The notes: a model not told the origin generated them from the sequence alone. 64,000 bases of DNA from Flavobacterium fluviatile (GCF_010645065.1 NZ_JAADZW010000018.1:50215-114214); one strand, 5' to 3'; positions 48,272-57,276 are shown, counted from the first letter of the stretch. Program-made: numbers and translations.

Positions 48272-49234
48272 ATGAAAAAAATATTTATTGTTATAATAAT
48301 AAATCTATTAAGTATTTGCAGTATTAATGCACAATGTTGGTTTACCCAGCTTAAAAAAGATTTAGAGGCAGGAAGTGCTGAATTTCAAAAATTTATAAAC
48401 GAAAGTGAAGACGGTTTTGGAGTTTATCAACGCTTGTATGATGGAGGAAGTACTTACGTTCTTAAAAATGCAACATATCTTAAGAAGTTTGAAAAACTAA
48501 GCCCTGATGCTCAAAAGTTTATTTCTCAACTTACTGATGATAAAGCAGGTGCAACTCTTAGTAAATTTCTTGATGATTGTGATAGTGACTTTGTTGCATT
48601 ATTAAATTCTGACAATCGATATGCACAAGCAATAGTTGGTCATAAAAATAAATATACAAGAGCCGATTATGAAAATTTCGCTGATGACATTGGAGAATTA
48701 GCCTCCTCATCTGCTTCTAAAGAAAAATTAGAAAATTGGATAAACAGAAGCTCAAAAATATCTAATTTTGGAGATGTAGTTGCTACCGGTAATCGCCTCA
48801 GCAAAAACATTACTGATGCAATAAGACTTAAATCAGGAAAATTATTCGAAGATTTAGCTAAAAATTTAGGTTTAACAGTAGATGAGCTTAAACTTTATGA
48901 TGTCTTAACAGAAGTTCCTCTTGTAACTACTGGAGGATTTATGAAAGCTGATGTATTGTTAATTAAGAAGAACGTACTTGGAAAAATCGAGGATACCATT
49001 ATAATTGAAAATAAACTTTCTCAAGGTACTGCTTTAACAAAAAGACAAAAAGAAGGATTTGGGGCAATAATAAATGGACAAATTAGTATGACGATAAAAT
49101 ATGATAAACCAGGTGAAATTTTAGTACGTGAAGGTCCATTGACTGTTTCAAAAAATAAAATTTTTAAAATTTCAGATGCAGGTACAGATAATATTGCCAA
49201 TGTTAAAATTGAAAAAATAATAAAAGTAAACTAG
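48272..49234 (+). CDS. Secreted PD-(D/E)XK nuclease-like toxin candidate
   Basis: 320 residues from the ATG at 48272. An earlier in-frame codon at 48251 overlaps the preceding gene, but MKKIFIVIIINLLSICSINA is a clear signal peptide. Residues about 24-110 (LKKDLEAGSAEFQKFINESEDG, FGVYQRLYDGG) resemble the end of the preceding protein (LKKLFEEDFANAGEEVVKLL, QKEDSGLLNGW). The C-terminal part fits a restriction-endonuclease fold: Glu193 (KLFEDLAK), Asp227 (KADVLLIKK), Glu246 and Lys248 (IIIENKL), then ALTKRQKEGF. That is the order E, D, ExK of PD-(D/E)XK nuclease toxins. Odd points: its own Sec signal, no sorting domain, and no lipobox. It could alternatively be a non-toxic nuclease-fold binding protein. 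Confidence 0.8.
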   Translation: MKKIFIVIIINLLSICSINAQCWFTQLKKDLEAGSAEFQKFINESEDGFGVYQRLYDGGSTYVLKNATYLKKFEKLSPDAQKFISQLTDDKAGATLSKFLDDCDSDFVALLNSDNRYAQAIVGHKNKYTRADYENFADDIGELASSSASKEKLENWINRSSKISNFGDVVATGNRLSKNITDAIRLKSGKLFEDLAKNLGLTVDELKLYDVLTEVPLVTTGGFMKADVLLIKKNVLGKIEDTIIIENKLSQGTALTKRQKEGFGAIINGQISMTIKYDKPGEILVREGPLTVSKNKIFKISDAGTDNIANVKIEKIIKVN

Positions 49235-49237
49235 ACT

Positions 49238-49918
49238 ATGACGAAATCAGATAAAAAAGAATTTGTATTTGAAAAATTATCACAATCATTAAAACCTAAA
49301 GGTTATTATTTGGTTAGAACAGGTTTAGATCCTAGGTTTGTGTTAAAAGAAAAGGAAAAAGTAATATTTTTTATTTTAAATTTTAATGATAATGGATCAA
49401 TAGTAATGTCAAAAACTATGATTTCAATACTAATAGTTGAGGAAATAATGATTGAAATAAAAAAACCCAACCAAGATTATTCTTTTTTAGATGATAAAAA
49501 ATATTTTTTAGATACACTACTCGATAAAAACACTTCATTTGAAGGAAAATATGACAATGGCTCTATAAATCATAATGTAAATGATAAAGAGCAATTAGAT
49601 TATTTTACTAAATCAATAATAACTTATATTGAAACTGAAAGTCAGAAGTTTATAGAAAAATATAGTTATTTACCTAATGTTTTAGCGGAAATGGATAAAT
49701 TAGAACTTGAAGGAAAATATTGGAATGAGTTATTAGCAGGAGGTCCAGAATTTTTGTTTAGAGGATTGATAATTTCTAAATTATGTAATGATGAAAAGTA
49801 TGACGAAAAATTATCTTATGTCGAATCTCTTCTGATTTCCATGGCTGATGATTTCCTGCCGTATTTTGAGAAATTAAAAATAAGATTAGATGATTTAAAA
49901 CCTAAATATAACTTATAA
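49238..49918 (+). CDS. Putative immunity protein to the nuclease-like toxin
   Basis: 226 residues, no signal peptide, cytoplasmic, acidic and lysine-rich with mixed alpha/beta pattern (FEKLSQSLKPKGYYLVRTGL ... DEKLSYVESLLISMADDFLP). It starts 3 bases after the toxin candidate, as the last gene of the cluster, followed by repeats. I do not recognise the family. Position directly after a secreted nuclease-like protein is the only reason for the immunity call. Its base composition is even more AT-rich than its neighbours, which fits a recently exchanged toxin-immunity cassette. Confidence 0.75.
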   Translation: MTKSDKKEFVFEKLSQSLKPKGYYLVRTGLDPRFVLKEKEKVIFFILNFNDNGSIVMSKTMISILIVEEIMIEIKKPNQDYSFLDDKKYFLDTLLDKNTSFEGKYDNGSINHNVNDKEQLDYFTKSIITYIETESQKFIEKYSYLPNVLAEMDKLELEGKYWNELLAGGPEFLFRGLIISKLCNDEKYDEKLSYVESLLISMADDFLPYFEKLKIRLDDLKPKYNL

Positions 49919-49937
49919 GGAGTAATTCTAATACATT

Positions 49938-50041
49938 CCCCCCGCTCCACGAAGTGTTCTCATGAAAGGCTGCGCAAATGTCCCCCGCTCCACGAAGTGT
50001 TCTCATGAAAGAGCTGCGCAAATGTCTCCGACTTTGCGCCA
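49938..50041 (+). repeat. Two tandem copies of a dispersed palindromic repeat
   Basis: Two direct copies (49938-49981 and 49982-50041) of CCCCCGCTCCACGAAGTGTT followed by CTCATGAAAG and GCTGCGCAAATGT; the second continues CTCCGACTTTGCGC, completing a GCGCAAA-type palindrome. They sit directly after the putative immunity gene. Confidence 0.8.
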
Positions 50042-50469
50042 GTTTTTTTTATGCCCTTATAATCCTAAACTTCTCAAAAGTCTCCCGACTTTTTACCTAA
50101 AATTCTTGTATTCCAATAAAAAACAAATACTTTATATTTATAAAAAATTTTAAAGTATTAAGCTGTAATTTCAGGGATATAAAAATTGAAAAAGCAGATA
50201 ACCAGTGGTCGATCTTTTAAACCCTAAGTCACTTACAAAATATAATTTGTATTAATTATTCGTTTAAAGTCGGAGACTTTTACAGGTATTGGTATTGGGT
50301 TCTTAAGAAATTTTAAAATGGCGCAAAGTCGGAGACATTTGCGCAGCGTTGGTGAACTGAATATATCTTTATTTTCAAAAAACATAATTTTAAATCATCT
50401 TCTGAATTTTCTATTGCTTATTTTTACGGTATTAAACAACCGGATTAATTTGTTTCTAAATTTCTAATT
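50042..50469. other. Gene-free spacer with mirrored repeat arms
   Basis: No gene seen. Includes CAAAAGTCTCCCGACTTTT near 50078-50096 and its approximate inverse AAAGTCGGAGACTTTT near 50266-50281. Together with the outer copies at 49982-50041 and 50321-50347 they form nested inverted arms across about 400 bases. The promoter of the 50470 gene must lie near the end. Confidence 0.6.
50321..50347 (-). repeat. Inverted copy of the GCGCAAA...TTTGCGC palindrome
   Basis: GCGCAAAGTCGGAGACATTT then GCGCAGC, the exact reverse complement of the second repeat copy at 49982-50041. GCGCAAA and TTTGCGC form a stem. Confidence 0.75.
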
Positions 50470-51126
50470 ATGTTCCAGAAAACTGCTTTTGCACTCGTTT
50501 TACTTTTCTTTTTAAATTCATGCTCTGTCCACCAAAAAAGTCTGTCATTGAATGACTGGTATGCTTTTACAAAAAAAAGTACTGAAAGACAGCAGCCATC
50601 AGAAGTTTATAATTTCTCAGATAATATGATCAGAATGTATGGCGAAACAAACGGTTATCTGATGACAAAAAAAAGCTATACCAATTTTGAACTTAGTTTG
50701 AAATACAGATGGAATATTGAAGAAAAGTTTAAAACCAAAAGCAAGAAAAACAGCGGTGTGATGTATAACATCCCTGCTGATTATCCTGATAAAATCTGGC
50801 CAAAAGGAATTCAGTTTCAAATCAAAGAGAATACTACGGGCGATTTTATTTTTTTGGATCAGGTAACGGCCAAAGTAAACGGAAAATTAGTTGAAGCCGG
50901 TGCAAGCGTTACTTCTCCTAAATTTAGCGAAAATGAAAAACCTTATGGCGAATGGAATTCTGTTGTAATCAAATCTCTTAATGGCAAAATTACACAATAC
51001 CTCAACGGAAAACTGGTAAACGAATGTACAGAAGCTTCTTCTAATGAAGGCAGAATCTCATTAAATTATGAAGGAGCGCCTATTGACTTCAAAAATATTG
51101 TCATTAAAAATATTTCTAAAGAGTAA
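50470..51126 (+). CDS. DUF1080 (3-keto-disaccharide hydrolase family) lipoprotein
   Basis: 218 residues. Lipobox LNSC with Cys18; the following residues (SVHQK) lack an acidic export signal, so a periplasm-facing anchor is likely. The rest fits the DUF1080 concanavalin-like fold: LSLNDWYAFTK, YLMTKKSYTNFELSLKYRWN, KNSGVMYNIPAD, WPKGIQFQIKEN, GEWNSVVIKSLNGKITQYLN, and GRISLNYEGAPIDFKNIVIK. Members bind or cleave glycans, including 3-keto-disaccharides. Length is normal for a single-domain member. It is monocistronic and convergent with the large kinase gene. Confidence 0.9.
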   Translation: MFQKTAFALVLLFFLNSCSVHQKSLSLNDWYAFTKKSTERQQPSEVYNFSDNMIRMYGETNGYLMTKKSYTNFELSLKYRWNIEEKFKTKSKKNSGVMYNIPADYPDKIWPKGIQFQIKENTTGDFIFLDQVTAKVNGKLVEAGASVTSPKFSENEKPYGEWNSVVIKSLNGKITQYLNGKLVNECTEASSNEGRISLNYEGAPIDFKNIVIKNISKE

Positions 51127-51218
51127 ACCAAAATCGTTCTCCGATACATTTTTTGTTCCTTTTCTCTGCATAAAAAATCACCCGAACTAACGGTTTTGAA
51201 AATTATTCACTGGCTATT

Positions 51219-54200
51219 CTACGTTTCATTTACAGGAATATAAATGTCAAAAGTGGCTCCTTTGCTTTCCTCACCGGATGCTGTAATAAATCCATTATGA
51301 TTGTCAACTATCTTTTTTACGATAGCCAGTCCTATTCCTGTTCCTGTGTATTCCAGTTTTCCGTGTAAACGCTGAAACACTTCAAATATTTTAGCACTGT
51401 ATTGCTGATCAAAACCAATTCCGTTATCTGAAACACTGATGTGGCAATAGTCACTGTTTTTGTTTACTTTTTTATGATCCAATGCAGAACCAGGGATTAT
51501 TTGGCTATCAATTTTTATTATTGGGGCAGTTCCCACTTTAGCAAACTTCAATGAATTACTCACTAGATTATACAGCAGCTGCCTGAACTGAAATGGAATA
51601 ATATCTGCCACGCATGTTCTGTTTTTTTCGATTACTCCACCTGTTTGTTCCAGCTCTTCTTTTAAGTCTTCTTTTACTTCATCAATAATTTTTGACAGAT
51701 CAGTTTTCTCAAATATTCTTTCCTGAACATTGGTTCTCGAATAGGCTAAAAGGTCATTTATTAAGGTCTGCATACGCTTAGCCGCATTTTGCATCCTTTG
51801 AAATTTATCTTTTCCAACATCCGATAAATTACGAGATTCCTTATCAATAATCTGCGTTGCAAAGGTTTGTATTTTTCTTAGCGGCTCTTGCAAATCATGA
51901 CTTGAGATATAGGCAAAAGACTGAAGCTCTTTGTTCATTTGCTCCAGCTCCGCATTTTTTTGTTCCAGTTCAGATGCATTGAGTTTTAATTTGTCATCTG
52001 CTTTCTTTTTTTCTGTCAGATCGTGCGTCACTTTTGAAAATCCGATGAGTTCCTTTTTTTTATTATGCACAGCTGTAATTACAACACTAGCCCAAAAACG
52101 AGTCCCATCTTTTTTTACGCGCCAGCCTTCCTGGTTTGCTTTGCCTTTTTCTTCTGCCAGTTTTAATAATTTCTGAGGAAGACCTGTTTTTCGATCCTCT
52201 TCCGTATAAAAAGTGGAGAAATTTTTCCCAACAATTTCTTCGGATTTATATCCTTTAATTTTTTCTGCTCCGAGGTTCCAGTTTTCAACCAGACCATCAG
52301 GGCTGAGATATAATATAGAATAGTCCTGTACCTCTTCTACCATTAAATGGTAGCGTTCTTCACTTTTTTCAAGAGACTCATTTATCAGGCTAAGTTCTTT
52401 TGTGCGTTCCATGACCTGTTTTTCCAATTCATCTGTAAAGGCTTTCTGGTCATGTATATCGGTACTTGTACCCACCCACATTTGTATTTTTCCGTTTTCA
52501 TCTATTCTCGGGGTAGCGCGGCTCAGTTGCCAGCGATATTCCCCATCATATCTCCTGAACCGGTGTTCAAACAAAAAATCTTTTCCGGTGGTGATAGCAT
52601 CCGTCCATACCTTTATATTTTCTTCCCTGTCGTCAGGATGTACTATTTGCAGCCAGCCATGATCCCTTATTTGTTCCGGTGTCAAACCAGAATAGGCATA
52701 AACAGACTGGTTGTAATAATTCAGATTCCCTTCAGTATCTGAAGTCCAGATATGCTGCGGCATTGCACCGGCCAGAAGCCTGAACTTTTGTTCACTTTCT
52801 TCCAGTTCCTGCTGGTGTCTTTTTAATTCTGTAATATCCCTTGCTGTACCAATTAATCTTTCCGGTTTGCCTTCTTTGTCATAGAAAACTTTACCTTTCG
52901 CTTCTACCCAGTGAACAGACTTATCAGTCCATATTACTCTTGCTTCATAATAAAGAACTCCGGAAGTAATGGCTTGTCTAATCGCTTTTTCCCTAATGTG
53001 CAGATCATCCTTATGAACATGTTTGAGTAGTTGCTCATGGGATAATTCTAAATACTCTTTATATCCGCCAACAATCTCAAGGTATCTCTGCGAATACGTA
53101 AGCTCTTTTGTTTTCGCATTCAGTTCCCAAATGCCCAGCTCACTGGCTTCAACTATAATATTAAGACGCTGTTCGTTCTGTTCTGTCTTCGTTCTTGCCT
53201 GCACTTTCTCCGTTACTTCTGTTGCAGTTACAATAATGCCTGAAATTTTTCCGTCTTGTTCTTTCAGCGGATGATAAAGAAAATCAAAGTTGTAAATACT
53301 TTCTATACCTTGCCTTTTAAGCGGAACAGGTAATTCATTTCCATGATATGGTATTCCCGTATTTAAGACATCATCTAAAAGCGAACTTACAGTTTCTTTT
53401 ACTTCTGGCAAGGAATCAAATAATGGTCTGCCAACAAAAGAGGTTTCTTCTCTGTCAACCAGTTTAAGATATGCTTCATTGGCCATTTCTACTACATGGT
53501 CAGCACCTCTTAAAATAGTAATACCAACCGGAGCCTGCCTGACTGTATTACGGAATCGTTTATCTGCCTCCTCAATTTTTTTCTTAGCAAGATTTAAATC
53601 TGTCAGGTCAACTCCTGTATTCATAACGCCATAGATGTTTCCCTTCAAATCATATAATGGCGTAAATCCGTAATTAAAATAATACGTACCCCATTTTCCG
53701 TCTACCAGCAAATCCAGCGGCGTATTTTCGGTATGAAAGGGCTGTCCGGTTTTATATACATTTTTGATCTGCTCAAACACTAATTGACTGGTCAGCTCGG
53801 GCAAAAGATCCATGAATGATTTTCCTATTACATCATTCCCTTTTCCCCAAATATTAATAATAGCTTCGTTAGCCAGTTCAATAATCATTTCTTCGCCCGT
53901 ATATACTGCGATAGCAAATGGTGCATTTTCTACCAATGCTCTTATTTTGTGTTCGCTTTCCTCTATTCTTGAACGGGCTTCAATTTGTTCTGTTACTTCA
54001 ATAGCTATCGCTACTATACCCGAAATTGTTCCATCGGATTCTTTTAGTGCTTCATATACGAAATTGATGTAACTGGTTTCTATTTTTCCGTTTCGCGGAA
54101 GGTTAACAGGATGTTCATTTGCAACAAATTTTTTCCCTGTTTCATACACATTATCCAGTAATGACTCTAATCCCTGCCCTTTTGCTTCAGGCAAGCCTTC

Positions 54201-54854
54201 AAATATCGGTTTGTTTATGACTTCTTCTTTGCTTTTTCCCCAAATCTCAAGCATCATATCATTGACCACTTCTACAATATGATTTCTCCCTCTGAAAACA
54301 CACATGGCTGTTGGAGCCTGGATGATATTATTTAAGTAGCGGTTATTACTTTCTTCTAATTTTTTTAAAGAATTTACATTTTCTGTTGTTTCACTACAGA
54401 TTACCATTACCCCGGCAATTTTTCCAGATTCATCGTGTACCGGACTGTAGCTGAATGTCCAGTAAACATCTTCAATCTTACCGTTTCGGTATATTGGTAT
54501 AAGCTGATTTTCACTCCATATTGATTCTTCTCCGGCCAATACCTGCTGAATAAGAGGAGATATAACCGGCCAGATTTCAGGCCAGGCTTCCTCTGCATTT
54601 TGTCCTAAAATATTTGGGTGCTTACCTTCATTTCCCAGACTAGGACGATACGCATCGTTGTAAAAACACGTAAGTTCTTCTCCCCACCACAGAAACATTG
54701 GAAATTTTGAATTTAAAATAATGCCGAGCGTAGTCCGAAGACTTTGTGGCCAGGTATCCGGAATCCCTAAAGGCGTTTTACTCCAGTCTTTGCATCGAAT
54801 AAGATGCCCCATTTCGCCTCCCCCTTCCAGAAAGTAATGCTCTTTATTTTTCAT
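51219..54854 (-). CDS. Multi-PAS sensor histidine kinase
   Basis: 1211 residues, no membrane segment, so cytoplasmic. Seven consecutive PAS/PAC units end at about residues 160, 290, 425, 550, 685, 810 and 945 (recognisable by closings such as IAIEVTEQIEARSRIEESE, IGTARDITELKRHQQELEES, FSKVTHDLTEKKKADDKL). A coiled coil leads to a HisKA domain with phospho-acceptor His986 (SSHDLQEPLRKIQTF). The ATPase domain has the N box (NLVSNSLKFAK), G1 (DNGIGFD) and G2 (GTGIGLAIVKKI), so it looks fully active. The gene follows a single-domain response regulator by 16 bases and is probably co-transcribed with it. Signal unknown; the first unit (SKTPLGIPDTWPQSLRTTLG) is the atypical N-terminal PAS common in this group. 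Confidence 0.95.
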   Translation of the reverse strand: MKNKEHYFLEGGGEMGHLIRCKDWSKTPLGIPDTWPQSLRTTLGIILNSKFPMFLWWGEELTCFYNDAYRPSLGNEGKHPNILGQNAEEAWPEIWPVISPLIQQVLAGEESIWSENQLIPIYRNGKIEDVYWTFSYSPVHDESGKIAGVMVICSETTENVNSLKKLEESNNRYLNNIIQAPTAMCVFRGRNHIVEVVNDMMLEIWGKSKEEVINKPIFEGLPEAKGQGLESLLDNVYETGKKFVANEHPVNLPRNGKIETSYINFVYEALKESDGTISGIVAIAIEVTEQIEARSRIEESEHKIRALVENAPFAIAVYTGEEMIIELANEAIINIWGKGNDVIGKSFMDLLPELTSQLVFEQIKNVYKTGQPFHTENTPLDLLVDGKWGTYYFNYGFTPLYDLKGNIYGVMNTGVDLTDLNLAKKKIEEADKRFRNTVRQAPVGITILRGADHVVEMANEAYLKLVDREETSFVGRPLFDSLPEVKETVSSLLDDVLNTGIPYHGNELPVPLKRQGIESIYNFDFLYHPLKEQDGKISGIIVTATEVTEKVQARTKTEQNEQRLNIIVEASELGIWELNAKTKELTYSQRYLEIVGGYKEYLELSHEQLLKHVHKDDLHIREKAIRQAITSGVLYYEARVIWTDKSVHWVEAKGKVFYDKEGKPERLIGTARDITELKRHQQELEESEQKFRLLAGAMPQHIWTSDTEGNLNYYNQSVYAYSGLTPEQIRDHGWLQIVHPDDREENIKVWTDAITTGKDFLFEHRFRRYDGEYRWQLSRATPRIDENGKIQMWVGTSTDIHDQKAFTDELEKQVMERTKELSLINESLEKSEERYHLMVEEVQDYSILYLSPDGLVENWNLGAEKIKGYKSEEIVGKNFSTFYTEEDRKTGLPQKLLKLAEEKGKANQEGWRVKKDGTRFWASVVITAVHNKKKELIGFSKVTHDLTEKKKADDKLKLNASELEQKNAELEQMNKELQSFAYISSHDLQEPLRKIQTFATQIIDKESRNLSDVGKDKFQRMQNAAKRMQTLINDLLAYSRTNVQERIFEKTDLSKIIDEVKEDLKEELEQTGGVIEKNRTCVADIIPFQFRQLLYNLVSNSLKFAKVGTAPIIKIDSQIIPGSALDHKKVNKNSDYCHISVSDNGIGFDQQYSAKIFEVFQRLHGKLEYTGTGIGLAIVKKIVDNHNGFITASGEESKGATFDIYIPVNET

Positions 54855-54870
54855 GCGTATCCAGGTAAAT

Positions 54871-55320
54871 TTAGGGTTGAAGAATAAAATTCTCTCTTTC
54901 CGGCTTTTTGAAGTTATTCTCAGAAGTTATCTGAAGCGCATTGGCTATTACCTGCTTTAATTTTGAAAAATCACCGGGTTTGCGAATGTAATATAAAGCA
55001 CCTTTGTCATACATCGTATTGACAATTTCCATATCCAGAGAGGTTGAAAAAACAATTACCGGAAGCTCTTTCAGTTCTTCAATTTCTTTTATTTCTGTGA
55101 GGCATTCATATCCATTTTTACGTGGCATGTTTAAATCCAGAAAAAGAATGTCTGGTAAATTATTTATAGCCTTTTCATCCAGAAAACCCATAAGTTCAAC
55201 GCCATCATTAACTGTTACAAGTGTTACAGGAAATGACAGATCATCAAGTGCTTCTTTAAAAAAAGTACAATCATCCTCATCGTCGTCAGCTAATAGAAGA
55301 TTGTAAATCTGTTTATTCAT
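54871..55320 (-). CDS. Single-domain response regulator (Rcp1-like)
   Basis: 149 residues, a receiver domain only. Acidic pocket at Asp12/Asp13 (LLADDDEDD), phospho-acceptor Asp62 (LFLDLNMPRKNG), Ser91 (VIVFSTS) and Lys113 (YIRKPGDF) are all present. The loop after the acidic pocket and the MPRKNG signature are typical of the Rcp1-type regulators that pair with phytochrome-like and multi-PAS kinases. No output domain, so it acts by phosphotransfer or protein contact. It lies 16 bases upstream of the seven-PAS kinase, its likely partner. Confidence 0.93.
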   Translation of the reverse strand: MNKQIYNLLLADDDEDDCTFFKEALDDLSFPVTLVTVNDGVELMGFLDEKAINNLPDILFLDLNMPRKNGYECLTEIKEIEELKELPVIVFSTSLDMEIVNTMYDKGALYYIRKPGDFSKLKQVIANALQITSENNFKKPERENFILQP

Positions 55321-55661
55321 TTTGTATTAGGATAAGTTATAAAAATTTCAATCTGTACTAAAATCATCCAGACAACCAAACCGCTTTGTTAAGAAGGCAA
55401 TTTGTATCTTTTCAATAATTTCAGAATCATAAAATATTTTGTTTCTGCTAAGATAAAACTAATTTTACTATCCGTAATCAATACCCTGCTGATAAATTTA
55501 ATTCCTTTTGATAAAAGAATAAAGAACTTCAACTAATTTACCTTAAAAGCAATGTTTTACGAAGGATTTTAATTTTAGATTCTATCTTTCTTAACAAATG
55601 ATAATTGCCAGCCGGAAAACGGTTGCTACTTTTGATAGAAATCAAAAAAAAAGACAATGAT
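55321..55661. other. Gene-free spacer upstream of the response regulator
   Basis: 341 AT-rich bases between two minus-strand genes. I see no RNA gene or repeat. It should hold the promoter for the regulator-kinase pair, but no clear TAnnTTTG element was identified. Confidence 0.5.
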
Positions 55662-56681
55662 TCATGCCTTGTTTTCAGGAAGAGGATATGGGGCACTTTT
55701 TTCTACAACCTCAGATATTTTTTCATCAAGCTGGTTGCAGGACTTTGAAAGGTATTCTAATAATTCGGCACTTTCCGGATTTCCAGGATCCGTTTCTTTA
55801 ATAAGGTTCAATATTCCCATTATATTCGTGAGCGGCGCCCTGATAATATGTGAATGGCTAAACGCAATTTCCTGAAGCTTCGAATTTTGACTTTCTATTG
55901 CCTGAATATAATGCAGGGTTTCTGTTATTTCATTTGCCACAACAAGACTGTATTTTACCTTATCAATATAGATAATATTACTTACAACTTCAACATATAA
56001 TATTTTTCCATCCTTATTTTTGTGGCGATAAATTCCATTAGTAAAAAGCCTTTTATGTTTTCGAACGACATCCAGAGCCTTTTCCAGTTTTGCCAAATCT
56101 TCCTGAGGGCGTATATCCTTTATTGTCATTTGCATAAACTCCTGTTTGCTGTATCCGTATCTGCGCACAGCTGCTTCATTTACGCGCCAGAATTTTAGGG
56201 TTTCCAAATCATAAATCCACATAGGAACCGGATTCATCTCAAATAAATTATTGTATTTGCGTTTTAGACGGTTGTATTTGACTTCAGATTTATTTTTTTC
56301 ACTCAAATAAACAATACTTTTAAACAGCCACAATGAACTCAATTCGCTTTTTGGCAGATAATCGAATATATTGTTATTTCCATCTGTAGTTTTCAAATTC
56401 CCGAAACTTTCTTCTGTCAGGATATCCGAGATTAGTATTATTGTAGTACCGCTTGTATTTTTTTCAACAACATATAATTTTCCGATCTCGTTTACCTGAT
56501 TTATGCTTACTAAGATAACATCAAACTTATTTAGAGATAATAAGGTATAAGCATTTTCAAAACCGGCTTCAGTAATCTTAGCAGAAATAAACCTCTCGTG
56601 AATCAAATCAGCTATATACTTAAACTCCAATAAATTACTGTCAATTATAAGAATACGATATGGAAAAGAATTTTTCTGCAT
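55662..56681 (-). CDS. Receiver-like/PAS/HisKA protein without ATPase domain
   Basis: 339 residues. Residues about 8-125 have a receiver-like fold (YRILIIDSNLLEFKYIADLI ... FDVILVSINQVNEIG), but the phospho-acceptor Asp position reads Ser (LVSINQ), so it is probably a pseudo-receiver. A PAS domain follows at about 150-265 (LFEMNPVPMWIYDLETLKFW ... IYIDKVKYSLVVANEIT). The C-terminal helices are a HisKA-like dimerisation motif with a His-containing H-box (FSHSHIIRAPLTNIMGILNL), but the protein ends after about 60 more residues with no ATPase domain. This short architecture is known in Bacteroidota. It could be phosphorylated by another kinase or act as a scaffold. Monocistronic. Confidence 0.88.
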   Translation of the reverse strand: MQKNSFPYRILIIDSNLLEFKYIADLIHERFISAKITEAGFENAYTLLSLNKFDVILVSINQVNEIGKLYVVEKNTSGTTIILISDILTEESFGNLKTTDGNNNIFDYLPKSELSSLWLFKSIVYLSEKNKSEVKYNRLKRKYNNLFEMNPVPMWIYDLETLKFWRVNEAAVRRYGYSKQEFMQMTIKDIRPQEDLAKLEKALDVVRKHKRLFTNGIYRHKNKDGKILYVEVVSNIIYIDKVKYSLVVANEITETLHYIQAIESQNSKLQEIAFSHSHIIRAPLTNIMGILNLIKETDPGNPESAELLEYLSKSCNQLDEKISEVVEKSAPYPLPENKA

Positions 56682-56839
56682 ATTTCATTGAGGTTGGTGA
56701 GTCAGTCTTATAAATTTAAACAAAAAAATGAAATGTTTTGCTGTAGTACATCGTTTAATGTCTTTCGTTCACATTTATATTAACCACCAGATCACAATGC
56801 AGAATTAGGAACTTAATAGAATGTTACAGAGAACGAAAA

Positions 56840-56882
56840 CAAAAAAGACTGTCCGAAAATTACATTTCAAACAGCCTTTTTA
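56840..56882 (-). terminator. Terminator of the GPAYKN-repeat gene
   Basis: On the minus strand AAAAGGCTGTTTG, a loop of about 13 bases, then CGGACAGTCTTTTTT. The stem of about 12 pairs includes G-U wobbles and ends in a T-run. It follows the 56953-57276 gene by about 70 bases. Confidence 0.7.
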
Positions 56883-56952
56883 GTTTTCAGCCTCCTTAAT
56901 CAGATCTTCACCATGGCAAACATCCTGATTACCTAATTCAATTTGTGAGACA

Positions 56953-57276
56953 TTACCAGTTTTTACTCCATGGACCGTGGTTTTTGTAAGCGGGACCAGT
57001 TAATTTTAATCTTTCAGGATTACCTATTTTTACTTCAACAAGTTCTTTTTCTGAAGTGCTTACCACCGGATAAGCGTTTTTGTATGCTGGCCCCTGCAAT
57101 GTTTCTTTATTGTTTTCTGAATATATTGCAGTAGGTACTGTTTCGTGCTCCCAATGTTTAAAATTTTTAAAAGCCGGTCCTTTTAAATCACTCTGTTTTA
57201 CTTTAGTTGGTTCATCTTGTGCAAAAGCGCTAAAAGAAACTAATAAAACTCCTAAAATCAATGCTATATTTTTCAT
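56953..57276 (-). CDS. Small secreted protein with three GPAYKN repeats
   Basis: 107 residues: signal peptide MKNIALILGVLLVSFSAFAQ, then a mature chain of about 87 residues holding three copies of (L)xGPA(F/Y)KN at about residues 32, 62 and 93 (LKGPAFKN, LQGPAYKN, LTGPAYKN), each about 30 residues apart. The spacing suggests three short structural units. I know no function. It has its own promoter element and terminator, so it is a single-gene transcript. Probably periplasmic or released. Confidence 0.85.
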   Translation of the reverse strand: MKNIALILGVLLVSFSAFAQDEPTKVKQSDLKGPAFKNFKHWEHETVPTAIYSENNKETLQGPAYKNAYPVVSTSEKELVEVKIGNPERLKLTGPAYKNHGPWSKNW

